From CAVVUF01 sp963751425 (GTDB taxonomy: Bacteria; Chloroflexota; Anaerolineae; Anaerolineales; UBA4823), in assembly GCA_963751425.1 (NCBI GenBank), contig CAVVUF010000001.1:1984001-2048000 (forward strand): a stretch of DNA of 64,000 nt, in the 5' to 3' direction. Each line of letters begins with the position of its first letter. The first letter of the stretch is position 1. Below are positions 18,558-28,317 of the stretch, piece by piece. Under the pieces are notes generated by a model. It did not search any database, was not told the DNA's origin, and saw only the letters and a list, made by a program, of their open reading frames with translations. The position numbers were made by a program, and so were the translations under genes.

Positions 18558-19665
18558 TCAGGTATAGACACATTCACGCCCCGCCCTGGCATAAGCCAGC
18601 AGGTTCTCTACGGGCACGTCAAAGAAGTGGTCTGAAGCCGACAGCATATAGCCCCCGCCCGGCCCAAGCACCTCGAAAAGCCGGTGCACTTCCGCCCGGA
18701 TCTGGCCAAGGGTACCTAGCGACAAGATGTTCACCTGGTCCATGCCTCCGATCAGGCAAACTTTATCCCCGATGCGGCGCTTGATCTCATCAGGCACGGC
18801 ATCTCCCCCCACTCCCGACGGCGAGAGCGTCTCCGAAGCATCACACCTGTTCTCGACAATCAATTCCAAGATCGCCATCATCCCGCCGCAGGTATGATAG
18901 ACCACTTTATGATCAGCATTGTGCAAAGCCTCGTGCAGCGCCCGGTCATAGGGCAGGCAGAAATTCCTTGAATATTTTAGGCGAGATAACCGTTGAAGAG
19001 GCCGCTCCTCCGCCCATTTCGATCAAGTCAAATTCAGCGCTCGCCAGGCTTTGTTCGACAAATTGCAGTTTCTTCTCGGTCAGAGACTCCAGCAGCTCGT
19101 GCACCCATCCCGGGTCGTCGAACGTTGCCATGATCAATTTTTCGACCCCCATTAGGCTGGCCGCGTGCTGCCAGGGACCTGCCTGCTCGCCAAAAACCAG
19201 GCCGCGCAAGATGCCGCTTTCTCCAAGCTCACGTTTTCGGTTGCGCACAAATTCTTGATCCAATTTGGGGACAGGCAGGTATTTTTTTACCAAAAGCATA
19301 TCTTCGGGACGCTTAATTAAATAATCAACCGTCCAGGTCGTCTTGTCATTTGCCTCATCTCGTTGGGTCAAAATGCCTTCAGGCGTGTGGATCGTGGTAT
19401 CGATGCGCCAATTTCCCTCCGCTAACAGAAGTGTATGCGATTCCATCCGCCATTGTGGGGTGGATTTTCCTGTATTCGCATCCCAGATGGTGATGGCTGC
19501 ATCCAAGCCCACCTGGTGAAAAGCCGCAAGATCGCTGGCACCCCCCATATACTTAGAAAGGTGATAGGGCTGCCACTGGTGGATCGTCACTGGCAGCCGG
19601 TCGGGAATTCCGCGATTAAGAGCCGTCAGCATGCGCTCCCGTGCGCTCATCGTCTTTACTGTCAT
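18558..19665 (-). CDS. Uroporphyrinogen decarboxylase-like (MtaA/CmuA superfamily) protein (one frameshift)
   Basis: About 368 residues in two frames. Removing one C from the CCC complementary to 18951-18953 joins KIFKEFLPA to YDRALHEALHNADHKVVYHT. The N-terminal half has SARERMLTALNRGIPDRLPV, and the C-terminal half HTCGGMMAILE, where the His and Cys match the zinc-thiol site of corrinoid:coenzyme M methyltransferases. True haem-pathway HemE is unlikely because this gene lies at the end of a glycan locus. A methyl transfer from or to a corrinoid protein is possible, but no corrinoid protein is in the window. It follows the GH38 gene by 53 bases. Confidence 0.8.
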
Positions 19666-19718
19666 GTTTGATCCTCTCTACGCTTTAGGCTCAAAAGATT
19701 TGAAGCGCAGCTCAAATG

Positions 19719-22436
19719 TTAATACCTGCTGTCCACGAAAGGAGCTTTAAAAACATGCTCATCCGTCAAGGGAAGTGCTTCCAGTCGCTCTTCATTCATA
19801 TTTGTCAGCCATGCTTCTTCTAGTGCATAACCGGTTTCGATGCATCCGTGGATACTGTCGGAACAAACATTATAAAACCGGGCAATCAACCCTTGTCCAT
19901 CCTCTGCACGGTAGATTGAGCTGAGCACCAACTCTTGTTTATCCGAGGAGATGAAACTGAACCGGTCAGGTAAAACCCCACTGCGCGGCCAGGAAATGCT
20001 TTTGATTTTAGCAGGATCATCGCGGGTGATATTCATCTCGTGCAAGTTCAAACCCTCATGTGTATCGGCGCGCCTCGCCAGCAAAGGGGAAATATATTGG
20101 TAAGCCGTTGGATAAACGTTCCTCCAATCTCCTGCGTGTGGAAGGATCGCATATTCAAAACGGAATTTACCCGGGCATTGCGCCCCCGGAGCCGGCGCCA
20201 ATGGTCCTGCCGCCACGCGGCGTGTGGTCAGGTCGTCCCGGCTCAACCATCCTACGCAGCGCAGCAAGATCAGGTTGATCTGCGTACCGCCTGGCTTCCG
20301 CCTCACCTCCACTGCTGGCAGGCCCCGGTTCAAGATGGCTAGACCATGCCTGCTCTCCCCGTTGTACTCAACGCTTAAGTCAATAAAAGAGCGCTGGTGC
20401 ATCAATGGAGTCGGATCTTCAACCCACCCCTCCGCAGAAGGTAAGTCGATTGAGCGCGGCAGCACCGCAAAAGATTCATCCGCAAAAACTTGTGGGGGAT
20501 TCAGAATGGTGGGGAAAGTGGCACTCAATTGATGATCACGTGCCAGGTTATCGATCTCCGTTTCGATGTAAAGACCCGGTTGGGCAAGGTAAAGCGTGAT
20601 CCGTGAACGGATTGGTAAAACTACCCTTTTTTCAGAGCGATGCTGGCGGTCTTCCGAAAGGCTTTCCGGTAACACCAGGTCACGCCTCACCTCAAAGGTC
20701 ACCAGGTTAGCTCCTGATGTAACAAGCTTAACGGTTGCAGGTTGACCTGTGGTAGAAATGACCTCGCTGAACCGGCATGGGCAGTACGAATACTCATCCC
20801 CGGCATCTTCCACATCTTCAAAATGATGCAAGCCGGCATAAGTCATTCCGCTCGTTTTATCCCGAACGGTTAAACCCCCATCCGCCTCAATCCGGAAAGC
20901 CAGGTAGCGGTTCTCAGCCCCGTCCGCAGCGATCTTCCATTCATCATCCTGTGGAAGTGTTTCCCCAGCGCGGGCTGGCTGAACAAAATAAGCTGCATAA
21001 CCAAAAGCGGGTACCTCAGCCTGAAAAGCCACCCTGAGGCGTCTCTTACGATTTGCTTTGAGCGTTTCCATCCAAAAGACGATCTCATCACTTAATACCT
21101 GGTGCGGGATGCGCTGTCCCTGGCTGTCCACCAGTCGAAAATCATTCGCGGTTGGATCATCAAACTCAAAATCCAGGTCCCCAATCGCCATTTCGGTCCG
21201 CGGCCAACCCAGCGGGTTGTAAACCAGGATGGGCATCCCCCCCTGCCTGGTGAAATCGACCTGCCTGGCGATCTGGCGCAAGCTGTCACGTACGATGATG
21301 TCACCGATTTGTTCCGCCTGGCTGAAGCGGTACATCATCTCGTCGTGAATCGGATCGACGCCGCTCCCATAAATATCATCGTGAGGATGGTTTTTAAGCA
21401 GCCAGCGCCAGGCTGTCCATACCAAATCTTGCGTGCCTTCTGGGACCTCTGCGCCGCTCAGCCACGCCATGGCAGCTAAGGGCTCAACATAACGCTCCAA
21501 TAAATTTTCTACCCGTTGGTTGGCTTGCTTTAAGTAAATGCGTGTGGCATACACCCCTTGCAGGATTTCGGAATACTTTCCCCAACGGAATTCTCCGCTA
21601 AATGCTGGCAGGCTCGGGTTTTGCTGCCGGACTCTGTCCAGGTGTTCTTCGAGCGAGCCCTGAAAAAACGATCCGATATTGAGGCGCTCATTCGCCAATT
21701 GGATCATCTCCGGAAGCCTGGGTTCAGCCTCTTCGTGGTCGATCCCATTCATCAGCAAGATTGCATCTGTATGGGCCATCGGAGCCAGTTCATCAACCGC
21801 CTTTTGCATCTGTTCCAAAGCCAGCTCAGGGTCAAATTCCATCTGCGAGGTATCACCCCAGTGGATCCCATAGCCCAGGTTCGAGATATTGTGATATCCC
21901 CATGGCATCCAGATTGTGGTAACTGCCGAGCCATCCAATGCTTTCCAGCAAAATTCCGTACCCAGGTGCTCGCCTTCTTCTCCCAGCCCACGCCAGAAGA
22001 ACGCATTGTCAATCCCAAAACCGCGCAGGATCTGCGGCAGCTGGGCAATGTGCCCGAACCCATCTGGTACATAGCCAATCTTACTTACGCCGCCGTAGGC
22101 TCTCCCCATACGTTGCCCGATCATCAGATTGCGGATCAAGGCCTCTGGGCTGACCAGAAATTCATCAGAGAGCACGTACCAGGGACCGACTTTCAACCTT
22201 CCCTGGCGGCATAACCGTTCCAGCTCAACCTGGCGCTGCGGGCGAACTTCTAAGTAATCCTCCAGAATCGCCATTTGTCCATCCAAGGTGAACAGGCGAA
22301 ATTCAGGCTGAGTTTCCAGGGTCTTGAGCAAGCGGTCCACCAGGCGGACCAGACGCGCTCGGAACTCCTGGAAAGGTACATACCAGGCCCGGTCCCAATG
22401 CGTATGGCTGACGACTGTCACATGAAATGTTTTCAT
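19719..22436 (-). CDS. Glycoside hydrolase family 38 alpha-mannosidase
   Basis: 905 residues, full length for the family. The N-terminal catalytic domain has HTHWDRAWYVPFQEFRARLV (zinc-binding HTHWD) and YVPDGFGHIAQLPQIL, whose Asp is the usual nucleophile. The three-helix bundle and C-terminal beta domains follow, with IETEIDNL typical of the GH38 C-terminal part. There is no signal peptide, so it should act in the cytoplasm on imported mannosides. It lies between two URO-D-like genes on the minus strand in a run of glycoside enzymes, probably one transcription unit with the upstream sugar transporter. The sequence shows no break. Confidence 0.92.
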   Translation of the reverse strand: MKTFHVTVVSHTHWDRAWYVPFQEFRARLVRLVDRLLKTLETQPEFRLFTLDGQMAILEDYLEVRPQRQVELERLCRQGRLKVGPWYVLSDEFLVSPEALIRNLMIGQRMGRAYGGVSKIGYVPDGFGHIAQLPQILRGFGIDNAFFWRGLGEEGEHLGTEFCWKALDGSAVTTIWMPWGYHNISNLGYGIHWGDTSQMEFDPELALEQMQKAVDELAPMAHTDAILLMNGIDHEEAEPRLPEMIQLANERLNIGSFFQGSLEEHLDRVRQQNPSLPAFSGEFRWGKYSEILQGVYATRIYLKQANQRVENLLERYVEPLAAMAWLSGAEVPEGTQDLVWTAWRWLLKNHPHDDIYGSGVDPIHDEMMYRFSQAEQIGDIIVRDSLRQIARQVDFTRQGGMPILVYNPLGWPRTEMAIGDLDFEFDDPTANDFRLVDSQGQRIPHQVLSDEIVFWMETLKANRKRRLRVAFQAEVPAFGYAAYFVQPARAGETLPQDDEWKIAADGAENRYLAFRIEADGGLTVRDKTSGMTYAGLHHFEDVEDAGDEYSYCPCRFSEVISTTGQPATVKLVTSGANLVTFEVRRDLVLPESLSEDRQHRSEKRVVLPIRSRITLYLAQPGLYIETEIDNLARDHQLSATFPTILNPPQVFADESFAVLPRSIDLPSAEGWVEDPTPLMHQRSFIDLSVEYNGESRHGLAILNRGLPAVEVRRKPGGTQINLILLRCVGWLSRDDLTTRRVAAGPLAPAPGAQCPGKFRFEYAILPHAGDWRNVYPTAYQYISPLLARRADTHEGLNLHEMNITRDDPAKIKSISWPRSGVLPDRFSFISSDKQELVLSSIYRAEDGQGLIARFYNVCSDSIHGCIETGYALEEAWLTNMNEERLEALPLTDEHVFKAPFVDSRY

Positions 22437-22483
22437 TAATAATCCTTAAGTTCCAAAAAACCGAACGATTTCGTGAGGTACCT

Positions 22484-23656
22484 TTACTGTTTGTAAGATC
22501 CAAAGGTTTTCGCAGCTGCCATCATGGCATTAATATTTTCAACGGGCAATTCGGGGGCAATATTGTTTCCATCCTGGATGATCAAGCCTTTATACGGAGC
22601 AAGTTTTTCAATGACCTTACGGGTAGCCTCTTTCACCTGGTCTGGAGTTCCGGTAGCGATCAACAACGGGCTCACATTCCCTAAGAGCACCACGCGCCCT
22701 CCCATAATTTCTGCTACTTTATCCAGGTTCACCTTCCACCCAAATCCCTGGAACTCATTGATCTTCAATTGATCCGTGAAAATTTTCAGAAGGTGCGTGG
22801 TTTCACCGCACATATGCAGACTGGCCCAATCGAAACGATCGCGCAGCCTCTTATTGTAGGGTAGCAATACGCTTTCCCAGGTTTCTGCCGAAAGATAAGC
22901 CGAGAGATCATCGGTCCAGGCAAAATCTCTCCCTGTGATCTGCTCTTCCTGCCAGCAGAAATCCAGCCAGGAGATAACTTTATCTGTAACGATGCGAAAA
23001 AGCTCCCGTACAAAGTCAGGGCGTTCCAAGATCGCCATAAAAATCTCTACCGCACCCATCAGGTGAGCTGAAATTGTAAAAGGCCCATTGGAGGTATGCG
23101 TAAGCGCCGGGTTCGCCCCAGGATAAAAAACCGGTCCACCTTGAAAACGCACCGGGTATTTCTCCGCAATCTTCATCATCGCCCGCCGGTATTCCACCTG
23201 CCTGGCATTCAACCCACTATTGATGAAGTCGATCCCCTCTAATTTTTGCAGATCTTCCTCCTCATGCACCCACCCCACTTCTTTGCCCACCGGGATATCA
23301 TCCTCCGGGAAGGTGATTTCACAGCCCAGTGAAGAAGCTTCGGTCACATTTTGAAAATCCGTCCAGCCTCCCACCCAGGCGCCGGTGATGGAATAGGCAT
23401 CCGTCTGAATGTTTTCCATCAACCACTTCTGCCCCAAGATTTGACACCGCAGCATCACCTCCGGATCGGCATAGTAATCCTTGAATCGCACGCCAGTCTT
23501 GGGGAGTAATGTGCGGTAATTGATGGCAGGTATAACCGCCACCCGGTCAGGCGTCTCGAAGCGCTTCGTTTTCGCAATCCGTTCTTCCCGGGCAGCAATC
23601 TCGTCAATTGGCACCTTGATTTCAATCACAGGTGCTACGTGGATCAGATTCCCCAT
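22484..23656 (-). CDS. Uroporphyrinogen decarboxylase-like protein, second copy
   Basis: 390 residues, intact. It belongs to the same superfamily as the gene at 18558 but is a divergent paralogue: residues ERIAKTKRFETPDRVAVIPA near the start, SNGPFTISAHLMG in the middle and SLHMCGETTHLLKIF with the zinc-site His and Cys. The end GLIIQDGNNIAPELPVENIN is typical of the family. It sits between the GH172-like and GH38 genes, 3 bases after the former, in the same orientation. A corrinoid- or methyl-linked reaction on a sugar is possible but not shown; haem synthesis is unlikely by context. Confidence 0.85.
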   Translation of the reverse strand: MGNLIHVAPVIEIKVPIDEIAAREERIAKTKRFETPDRVAVIPAINYRTLLPKTGVRFKDYYADPEVMLRCQILGQKWLMENIQTDAYSITGAWVGGWTDFQNVTEASSLGCEITFPEDDIPVGKEVGWVHEEEDLQKLEGIDFINSGLNARQVEYRRAMMKIAEKYPVRFQGGPVFYPGANPALTHTSNGPFTISAHLMGAVEIFMAILERPDFVRELFRIVTDKVISWLDFCWQEEQITGRDFAWTDDLSAYLSAETWESVLLPYNKRLRDRFDWASLHMCGETTHLLKIFTDQLKINEFQGFGWKVNLDKVAEIMGGRVVLLGNVSPLLIATGTPDQVKEATRKVIEKLAPYKGLIIQDGNNIAPELPVENINAMMAAAKTFGSYKQ

Positions 23657-23659
23657 GCC

Positions 23660-24746
23660 TTATTTACCTCCAGGAACATCCGGCCTTGGCAGGCGCTGCA
23701 CCACCGGCAGCAAGGTGGGAAAAGGCTTATGCGGTTCCGACTGATACCAATACGCGGTAGAGGCATAATCATTGGTCAGGCTGTTGGCATGCCCATGTTC
23801 GATCGTCACGCTGATCGACTTTTCGAAGGTTATCGGGTCTTCAATATGGTAGCGGTAGGTTGAATTCTTGCCCCTCCAGGGCCATTCCTTGTCGCCAGAA
23901 TTGACCGTAATACCCTGGTAAGGTGCACAGAACTCTTCACCGGGACCATAAGCGGTGTTGAAATAATCCTCAGTCCCGGTTCCATACAGGCGCGGCAGCG
24001 GCTCGCCATCGATCAGGATCATGTCATCCCCTTCACCATACCAGTCATTCTTGTCGCGCTCAAAGCAGTCGATATCCAGGTGGCAGCCCACGTAATGGCC
24101 CTTGCCTTCCGCCTCCAGGATGATATAGTTGCCTTTCCCATCCAGGTTGGGCACACCCCAGATTTCCCACATATAATCGTTATTGAGAGCAAACCGCCGT
24201 TGAGGGATCGCCGAAACCCGTCGTGGGGTTCTCTCGCCGCCATTGAGCATGGAAGCGCGCGTAGTCGTCTTCAAGTCGATCATACCGCTCATAATCCACA
24301 TAAAAATACAAATTCGTCTGAGAGCTGCACTCGTTGTGCACCTCAAAGCGCGCCGATGACGCAAAGGGCATTGGGAACCAGCAGTTAAATGCCCTACCAT
24401 CTCGGGGACTCATTTGCAGCGGCAAGCTCCAGAAGTTCTTAACGATCCCATGCCCAATGCCGAAGAAATCGCCGATCGGGCACTCGATACTCGGCTGGCT
24501 TTCCCCATCCCACCAGGCGCGCAGGATAATTTTCCGCGCAAAAGCTTCTTCATCGGAGCCAATGGTCATCCAAATATGCCGCACACACCCCGCCCCTTCG
24601 ATTTCCGCGATTACCATCTTCTGATCCGGCTCAAACGTAAACCAATCCCGGTTTCCACCCGCCCGGTCGTAGCTTGAAATGCGCTCACGGCGCACACCGT
24701 GTCTCAAGCGGGCCAATCCAGCCAGGGACGAATCTCCAATCTGCAT
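23660..24746 (-). CDS. DUF2961 / GH172-like glycoside enzyme (one frameshift)
   Basis: About 360 residues. The start is the ATG at 24746, preceded by AGGAGGT; an upstream TTG is not needed. The N-terminal part has GAGCVRHIWMTIGSDEE and RAWWDGESQPSIECPIGDFF, hallmark DUF2961 segments. One extra T (complement of the AAA at 24191-24193) breaks the frame; removing it joins DPSTAVA to LNNDYMWEIWGVPN. The second half has GHYVGCHLDIDCFERDKNDW and GTGTEDYFNTAYGPG. Characterised GH172 members act on fructose dianhydrides or arabinofuranosides; the substrate here is unknown. No signal peptide is seen. Confidence 0.82.
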
Positions 24747-24760
24747 GCTACCTCCTATCC

Positions 24761-26074
24761 TCAATCCTCAATGAAATCTGCTTTTAGGCTGCCCTCAAAC
24801 GCATTTTCTTCCAAAAGCGTTTGGTCTGTATACTTTGCCTCCACTCCAACGCGGTTGTCTTGAAAACGGTTCTTGCGCACAGTGTGCCCGTGCGGCCTCA
24901 GCCAGCTCGAGGGTGTCTCCCCCTCCGGCACATGGTAGGGGCGGATGCCATGATCTCGGTTGGCAGCCACATAAATTGCATGGTTATTATGGATGAACTC
25001 ATTCTGTTCGATCAGCCAATCGTAACTGGTGTTGTTACCCGGAACCGCGGTAAGGAACTCCGGGATGTGCTTGGACCACAGCAAGACGCCGTGCTGGTTA
25101 TCCTGGAACAGGTTGCGCCGCACCTGGAAGTCAAAGCCGTTCTCCACCGCAATCCCAGCCTGGTGATTGCCAATTATCTGGTTGTCTTCCAGCACGCCGT
25201 GGCTTGAGAAACCCAGCCAGAAACCGTAGTTGCAGTGGTTGGCAAAATTATTGCGGTAAACATTCCCGGCGCTGAAGGTGGCCTCGAAGGCAATATTCGG
25301 GCTCCACGAGCCATCGTTCTCCTCGAAAAGGTTATCGTTGCAGGGTACCGGCTCAAAAGCTGGCGACAGCCCCGCCAGGAAGAAACCGTCTCCGCCCATA
25401 CGCGCCAGGTTGCGGCGCAAGACATTCCGAGACGAATTGCGGATGATTAAGAAACCAGCCGCGTCTGCGCCCATATGCCCGCTTCGCGGTCCGCGGGGCT
25501 GCCACCGGCAGCAGTAGTCCGCGATATTATCCTCGTATATGCTCTCACTGGTTTCATACAGGTGAAATCCCCAACCGCTGCAGTAGCTGGCGTTGTTGTG
25601 GCTTACCTTTAGCCCGCGGCAGCCATAGCTGAGAAGACCGTTCATCTGGTGCTGCAGGTCATTCCCCGTCAGCAAGCTGTCCTGCGAGTTAGCCAGGAGG
25701 ATTCCCCCTCCGTAAGCCTTCTCAAGCGGCAGCCAGATATCCAGGAAGATTGTGTTTGCAGGCACTTCGGCTGTCGCTGTCACCTGGCAGTCCATGATCT
25801 TCAAGTCTCGGCAGCCGTCTGCATAGATTCCGTGGGCATACTCCAGGATGTGCAGATTCTTGATCGTGACATCCTTGCGGTTCAGCACACTCACCCCTCG
25901 CCCTTTACGCCCGACCCCCACCAACACCGCCCCGTTGCCGTCCAGGGTCACATGGTCTGCCGATATGCTCAAGCCATCAGGAAGAACATATACACCTGGC
26001 TGCAGGACCGTATTTTGGGTAATCTCCATTTGGTTTATGGGTGCATCTGTTTTCATTTTATATTGTCCAATCAT
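24761..26074 (-). CDS. Right-handed beta-helix (NosD/pectate-lyase-like) protein
   Basis: About 437 residues of tandem beta-helix rungs with the N/D-rich pattern of PbH1 repeats: DHVTLDGNGAVLVGVGRKGR, KDVTIKNLHILEYAHGIYAD, DNIADYCCRWQPRG, HGVLEDNQIIGNHQAGIAVE and so on. Such proteins bind or cleave polysaccharides, or act as periplasmic surface proteins. There is no signal peptide, so a cytoplasmic role is suggested. The ATG at 26074 overlaps the end of the GH65 gene (stop at 26058-26060); an ATG at 26056 is an alternative. The specific activity cannot be told from the sequence. Confidence 0.8.
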   Translation of the reverse strand: MIGQYKMKTDAPINQMEITQNTVLQPGVYVLPDGLSISADHVTLDGNGAVLVGVGRKGRGVSVLNRKDVTIKNLHILEYAHGIYADGCRDLKIMDCQVTATAEVPANTIFLDIWLPLEKAYGGGILLANSQDSLLTGNDLQHQMNGLLSYGCRGLKVSHNNASYCSGWGFHLYETSESIYEDNIADYCCRWQPRGPRSGHMGADAAGFLIIRNSSRNVLRRNLARMGGDGFFLAGLSPAFEPVPCNDNLFEENDGSWSPNIAFEATFSAGNVYRNNFANHCNYGFWLGFSSHGVLEDNQIIGNHQAGIAVENGFDFQVRRNLFQDNQHGVLLWSKHIPEFLTAVPGNNTSYDWLIEQNEFIHNNHAIYVAANRDHGIRPYHVPEGETPSSWLRPHGHTVRKNRFQDNRVGVEAKYTDQTLLEENAFEGSLKADFIED

Positions 26075-28311
26075 TTCTGAGCTCGAAAACACCTTCCTGT
26101 CCAGCTTTTAACAGCAAATCCTGCTCATACACACGGATGGGCAGCCCCCCTTCCCCTCGATTTAGAACACGCACCTGGTCACGACAGATATCGACATACA
26201 AAGGGATGTTATGCCATACCACCGGGAACGCCAACCGTCTCCAGGCCGGTGGAAGCTGGGGGCGTAAACAAAATACCTCCGAGTTCATCGCCGTCATAAG
26301 ACCCGCAAATCCGAAGACCGCCATCTGCCAGTTCACGCCCGCCCCCGCGATATGCACCCCTTCCGCTGCGCCTCCATGCAGGAAATCAAGGTCATTCAAG
26401 GAGCTTTTCTCCCAAAACTTCCAGGCCTCCCCCATTTTCATCAAACGACAGGCGATAATTGCATGCGCACCCGCCGAGAGGGATGAATCATGTGTCGTAT
26501 AAGGCTGGTAGTAATCCCAGGCTCGCCGGACTTCTTCATCGCTAAATTCACTTGAAAACAGCATCATCAGCATCAGCACATCGGCTTGTTTCAGGCATTT
26601 AGAACGGTAAAGCCATTCTTGCGCAGCCTGGGCAGCAAAAGCCTTCGAACGATCTTTCCAAAAGCGCTCGAAAGCTGGCTCCGCCAGGTGCTCAAACTCC
26701 TCACACTGTAAAACCAGCACCCCGTCATCGCCTCTCAAAATAGGAAGCCCCTGCGCCGCCCGAGAAAATTCAAGGCATTCTGCAGCATTTGCCCCAATTT
26801 TCACGCCCAACCTGGCAGCCATAGCCAGGTTGAAAGCTGCCATCCGGTTCGTAAAGCTGTTGTTGCTCGAGATCGGCGTATATTCGTCCGGTCCCATCAC
26901 CCCTAACAGGCTGGGGTGATTTTCTCCCAAACGCCAATCCAGGCGATCTAACCAGTAGCGCGCCGTCTCCAGGATCACCGGAGCAGCTGGCCCGCTCAAA
27001 AAACGCTCATCCTGAACCGCCCGGGCATAATGCGCCAATCCGTACACCACATCTGCGGTCACATGCACTTCATGGTCGCGGTACTGCCAGTTCGGGCAGG
27101 TTTCCGTCCCATCCACATCCGCCTCCCAAGCGTAGCGCGCCCCACCGTAACCGCTGTTAACCGCGTTGCTCTTCGCCCCCGGTAGAGAATGGATGCGATA
27201 TTCCACCAGAGAGCGGGCGCGCCGCGGGTCAGTATACAGAAAAAAGGGCAGCAGGTACATCTCCGTATCCCAAAAATAACAGCCCCGGTAAGCATCTCCG
27301 GCATACCCTTTGGGATCAATGGCCAGGCGCGGATCATCTGTATGGGAGCGCAGCAAATGGTAGATCGAGGTCCGTAATGCCAGTTGAGAAGTTTCATCTC
27401 CCTCGATGATGACATCGGATTTATCCCAACGCATCTGCCAGATGGCGGCATGCTGTTGATAAAGTTGCGCGTAAGAATCCGCTTCGAGATTGGCCAGGAG
27501 CACTTCTGGTTCTGCTCTATTTGCGTCGAAGCTGGAAGTGACTGCAGTGCGTTTCTCTACCACCAGGCTTTCCCCAGCCGGGATCACAAATTCAGCCTTT
27601 AAACGCGGCAGTCCGGTGGTCAGTGACCGCTAGCCATTCCGCCCCTGGCGCGTATAATCTTGTCGCCATCCACACTTCATCATCGGTGTTGGTCATGACG
27701 TGGCATCGCAATCCATTCGGCTCATTTTGCGCCAGCTCAACAGTCGGGAACATATCATAACCGCTCGTGCGCACATCACTGTCTATCCCTGCCTCGATAC
27801 GAACCCTGAGCTCCTGGTCCGGTATAAGCCGCACCTGTTGGCAGCACACCTGCGGGTGGGCTGCACTAACAAATCGGTCAAATGTAACCTCAACGACCGG
27901 ACCCAGCCGCGTATGCCAGGTGAGTCTCCGCCGCAGTGTGGCAGACTTCAAGTCCAGTTCTCTCCGGTAATTCTCAACCCGGCTGGCTTCCATATCCAGC
28001 TTTTCTTCGCCCGCAAATGGGGTAAGCTCAAGGAAGAAGGGCAGGTTCACCAGCCCGCGGTTCAGCAGCGGGTGGCTGCCGCGGATCCCGGGAATATACG
28101 TTCCCCATTTTGCCTTGGTTTCCAAAAACTTTTCAGAGGTGACATTGGCAGGTCGGCGGGTATAATCCAGGTTCTGCGGCGCATCAAACAGGTGCTCTTC
28201 GAATGACCCCCTCACGTGAAGATACCCGCTGCCCAGGGTAAACAACCCTTCGTAAGCTCGCGCCGTTTCTGGGTCAAAATGAGTCTCGAAAACAGTCCAT
28301 TGGTCTGGCAT
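26058..28311 (-). CDS. Glycoside hydrolase family 65 protein, phosphorylase-like (one frameshift)
   Basis: About 750 residues in two frames. One extra A (complement of the TTT at 27598-27600) breaks it; correction gives RTAAFKAEFVIPAGESLVVE. The N-terminal beta-sandwich has ARAYEGLFTLGSGYLHVRGS. The (alpha/alpha)6 barrel has YRGCYFWDTEMYLLPFFLYT, RYAWEADVDGTETCPNW and GVMGPDEYTPI, where the Glu in GPDEY is the general acid of the family. Most relatives are inverting phosphorylases of alpha-linked disaccharides, using phosphate to release a beta-sugar 1-phosphate. It lies 7 bases after the GH35 gene. The exact linkage is unknown. Confidence 0.88.
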
Positions 28312-28317
28312 CGCATC

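Noticed and set aside
18558..19665. Haem-pathway HemE
   Set aside because: URO-D fold, but zinc-site motifs and the place at the end of a mannosidase locus point to the methyltransferase-like branch, not haem synthesis.
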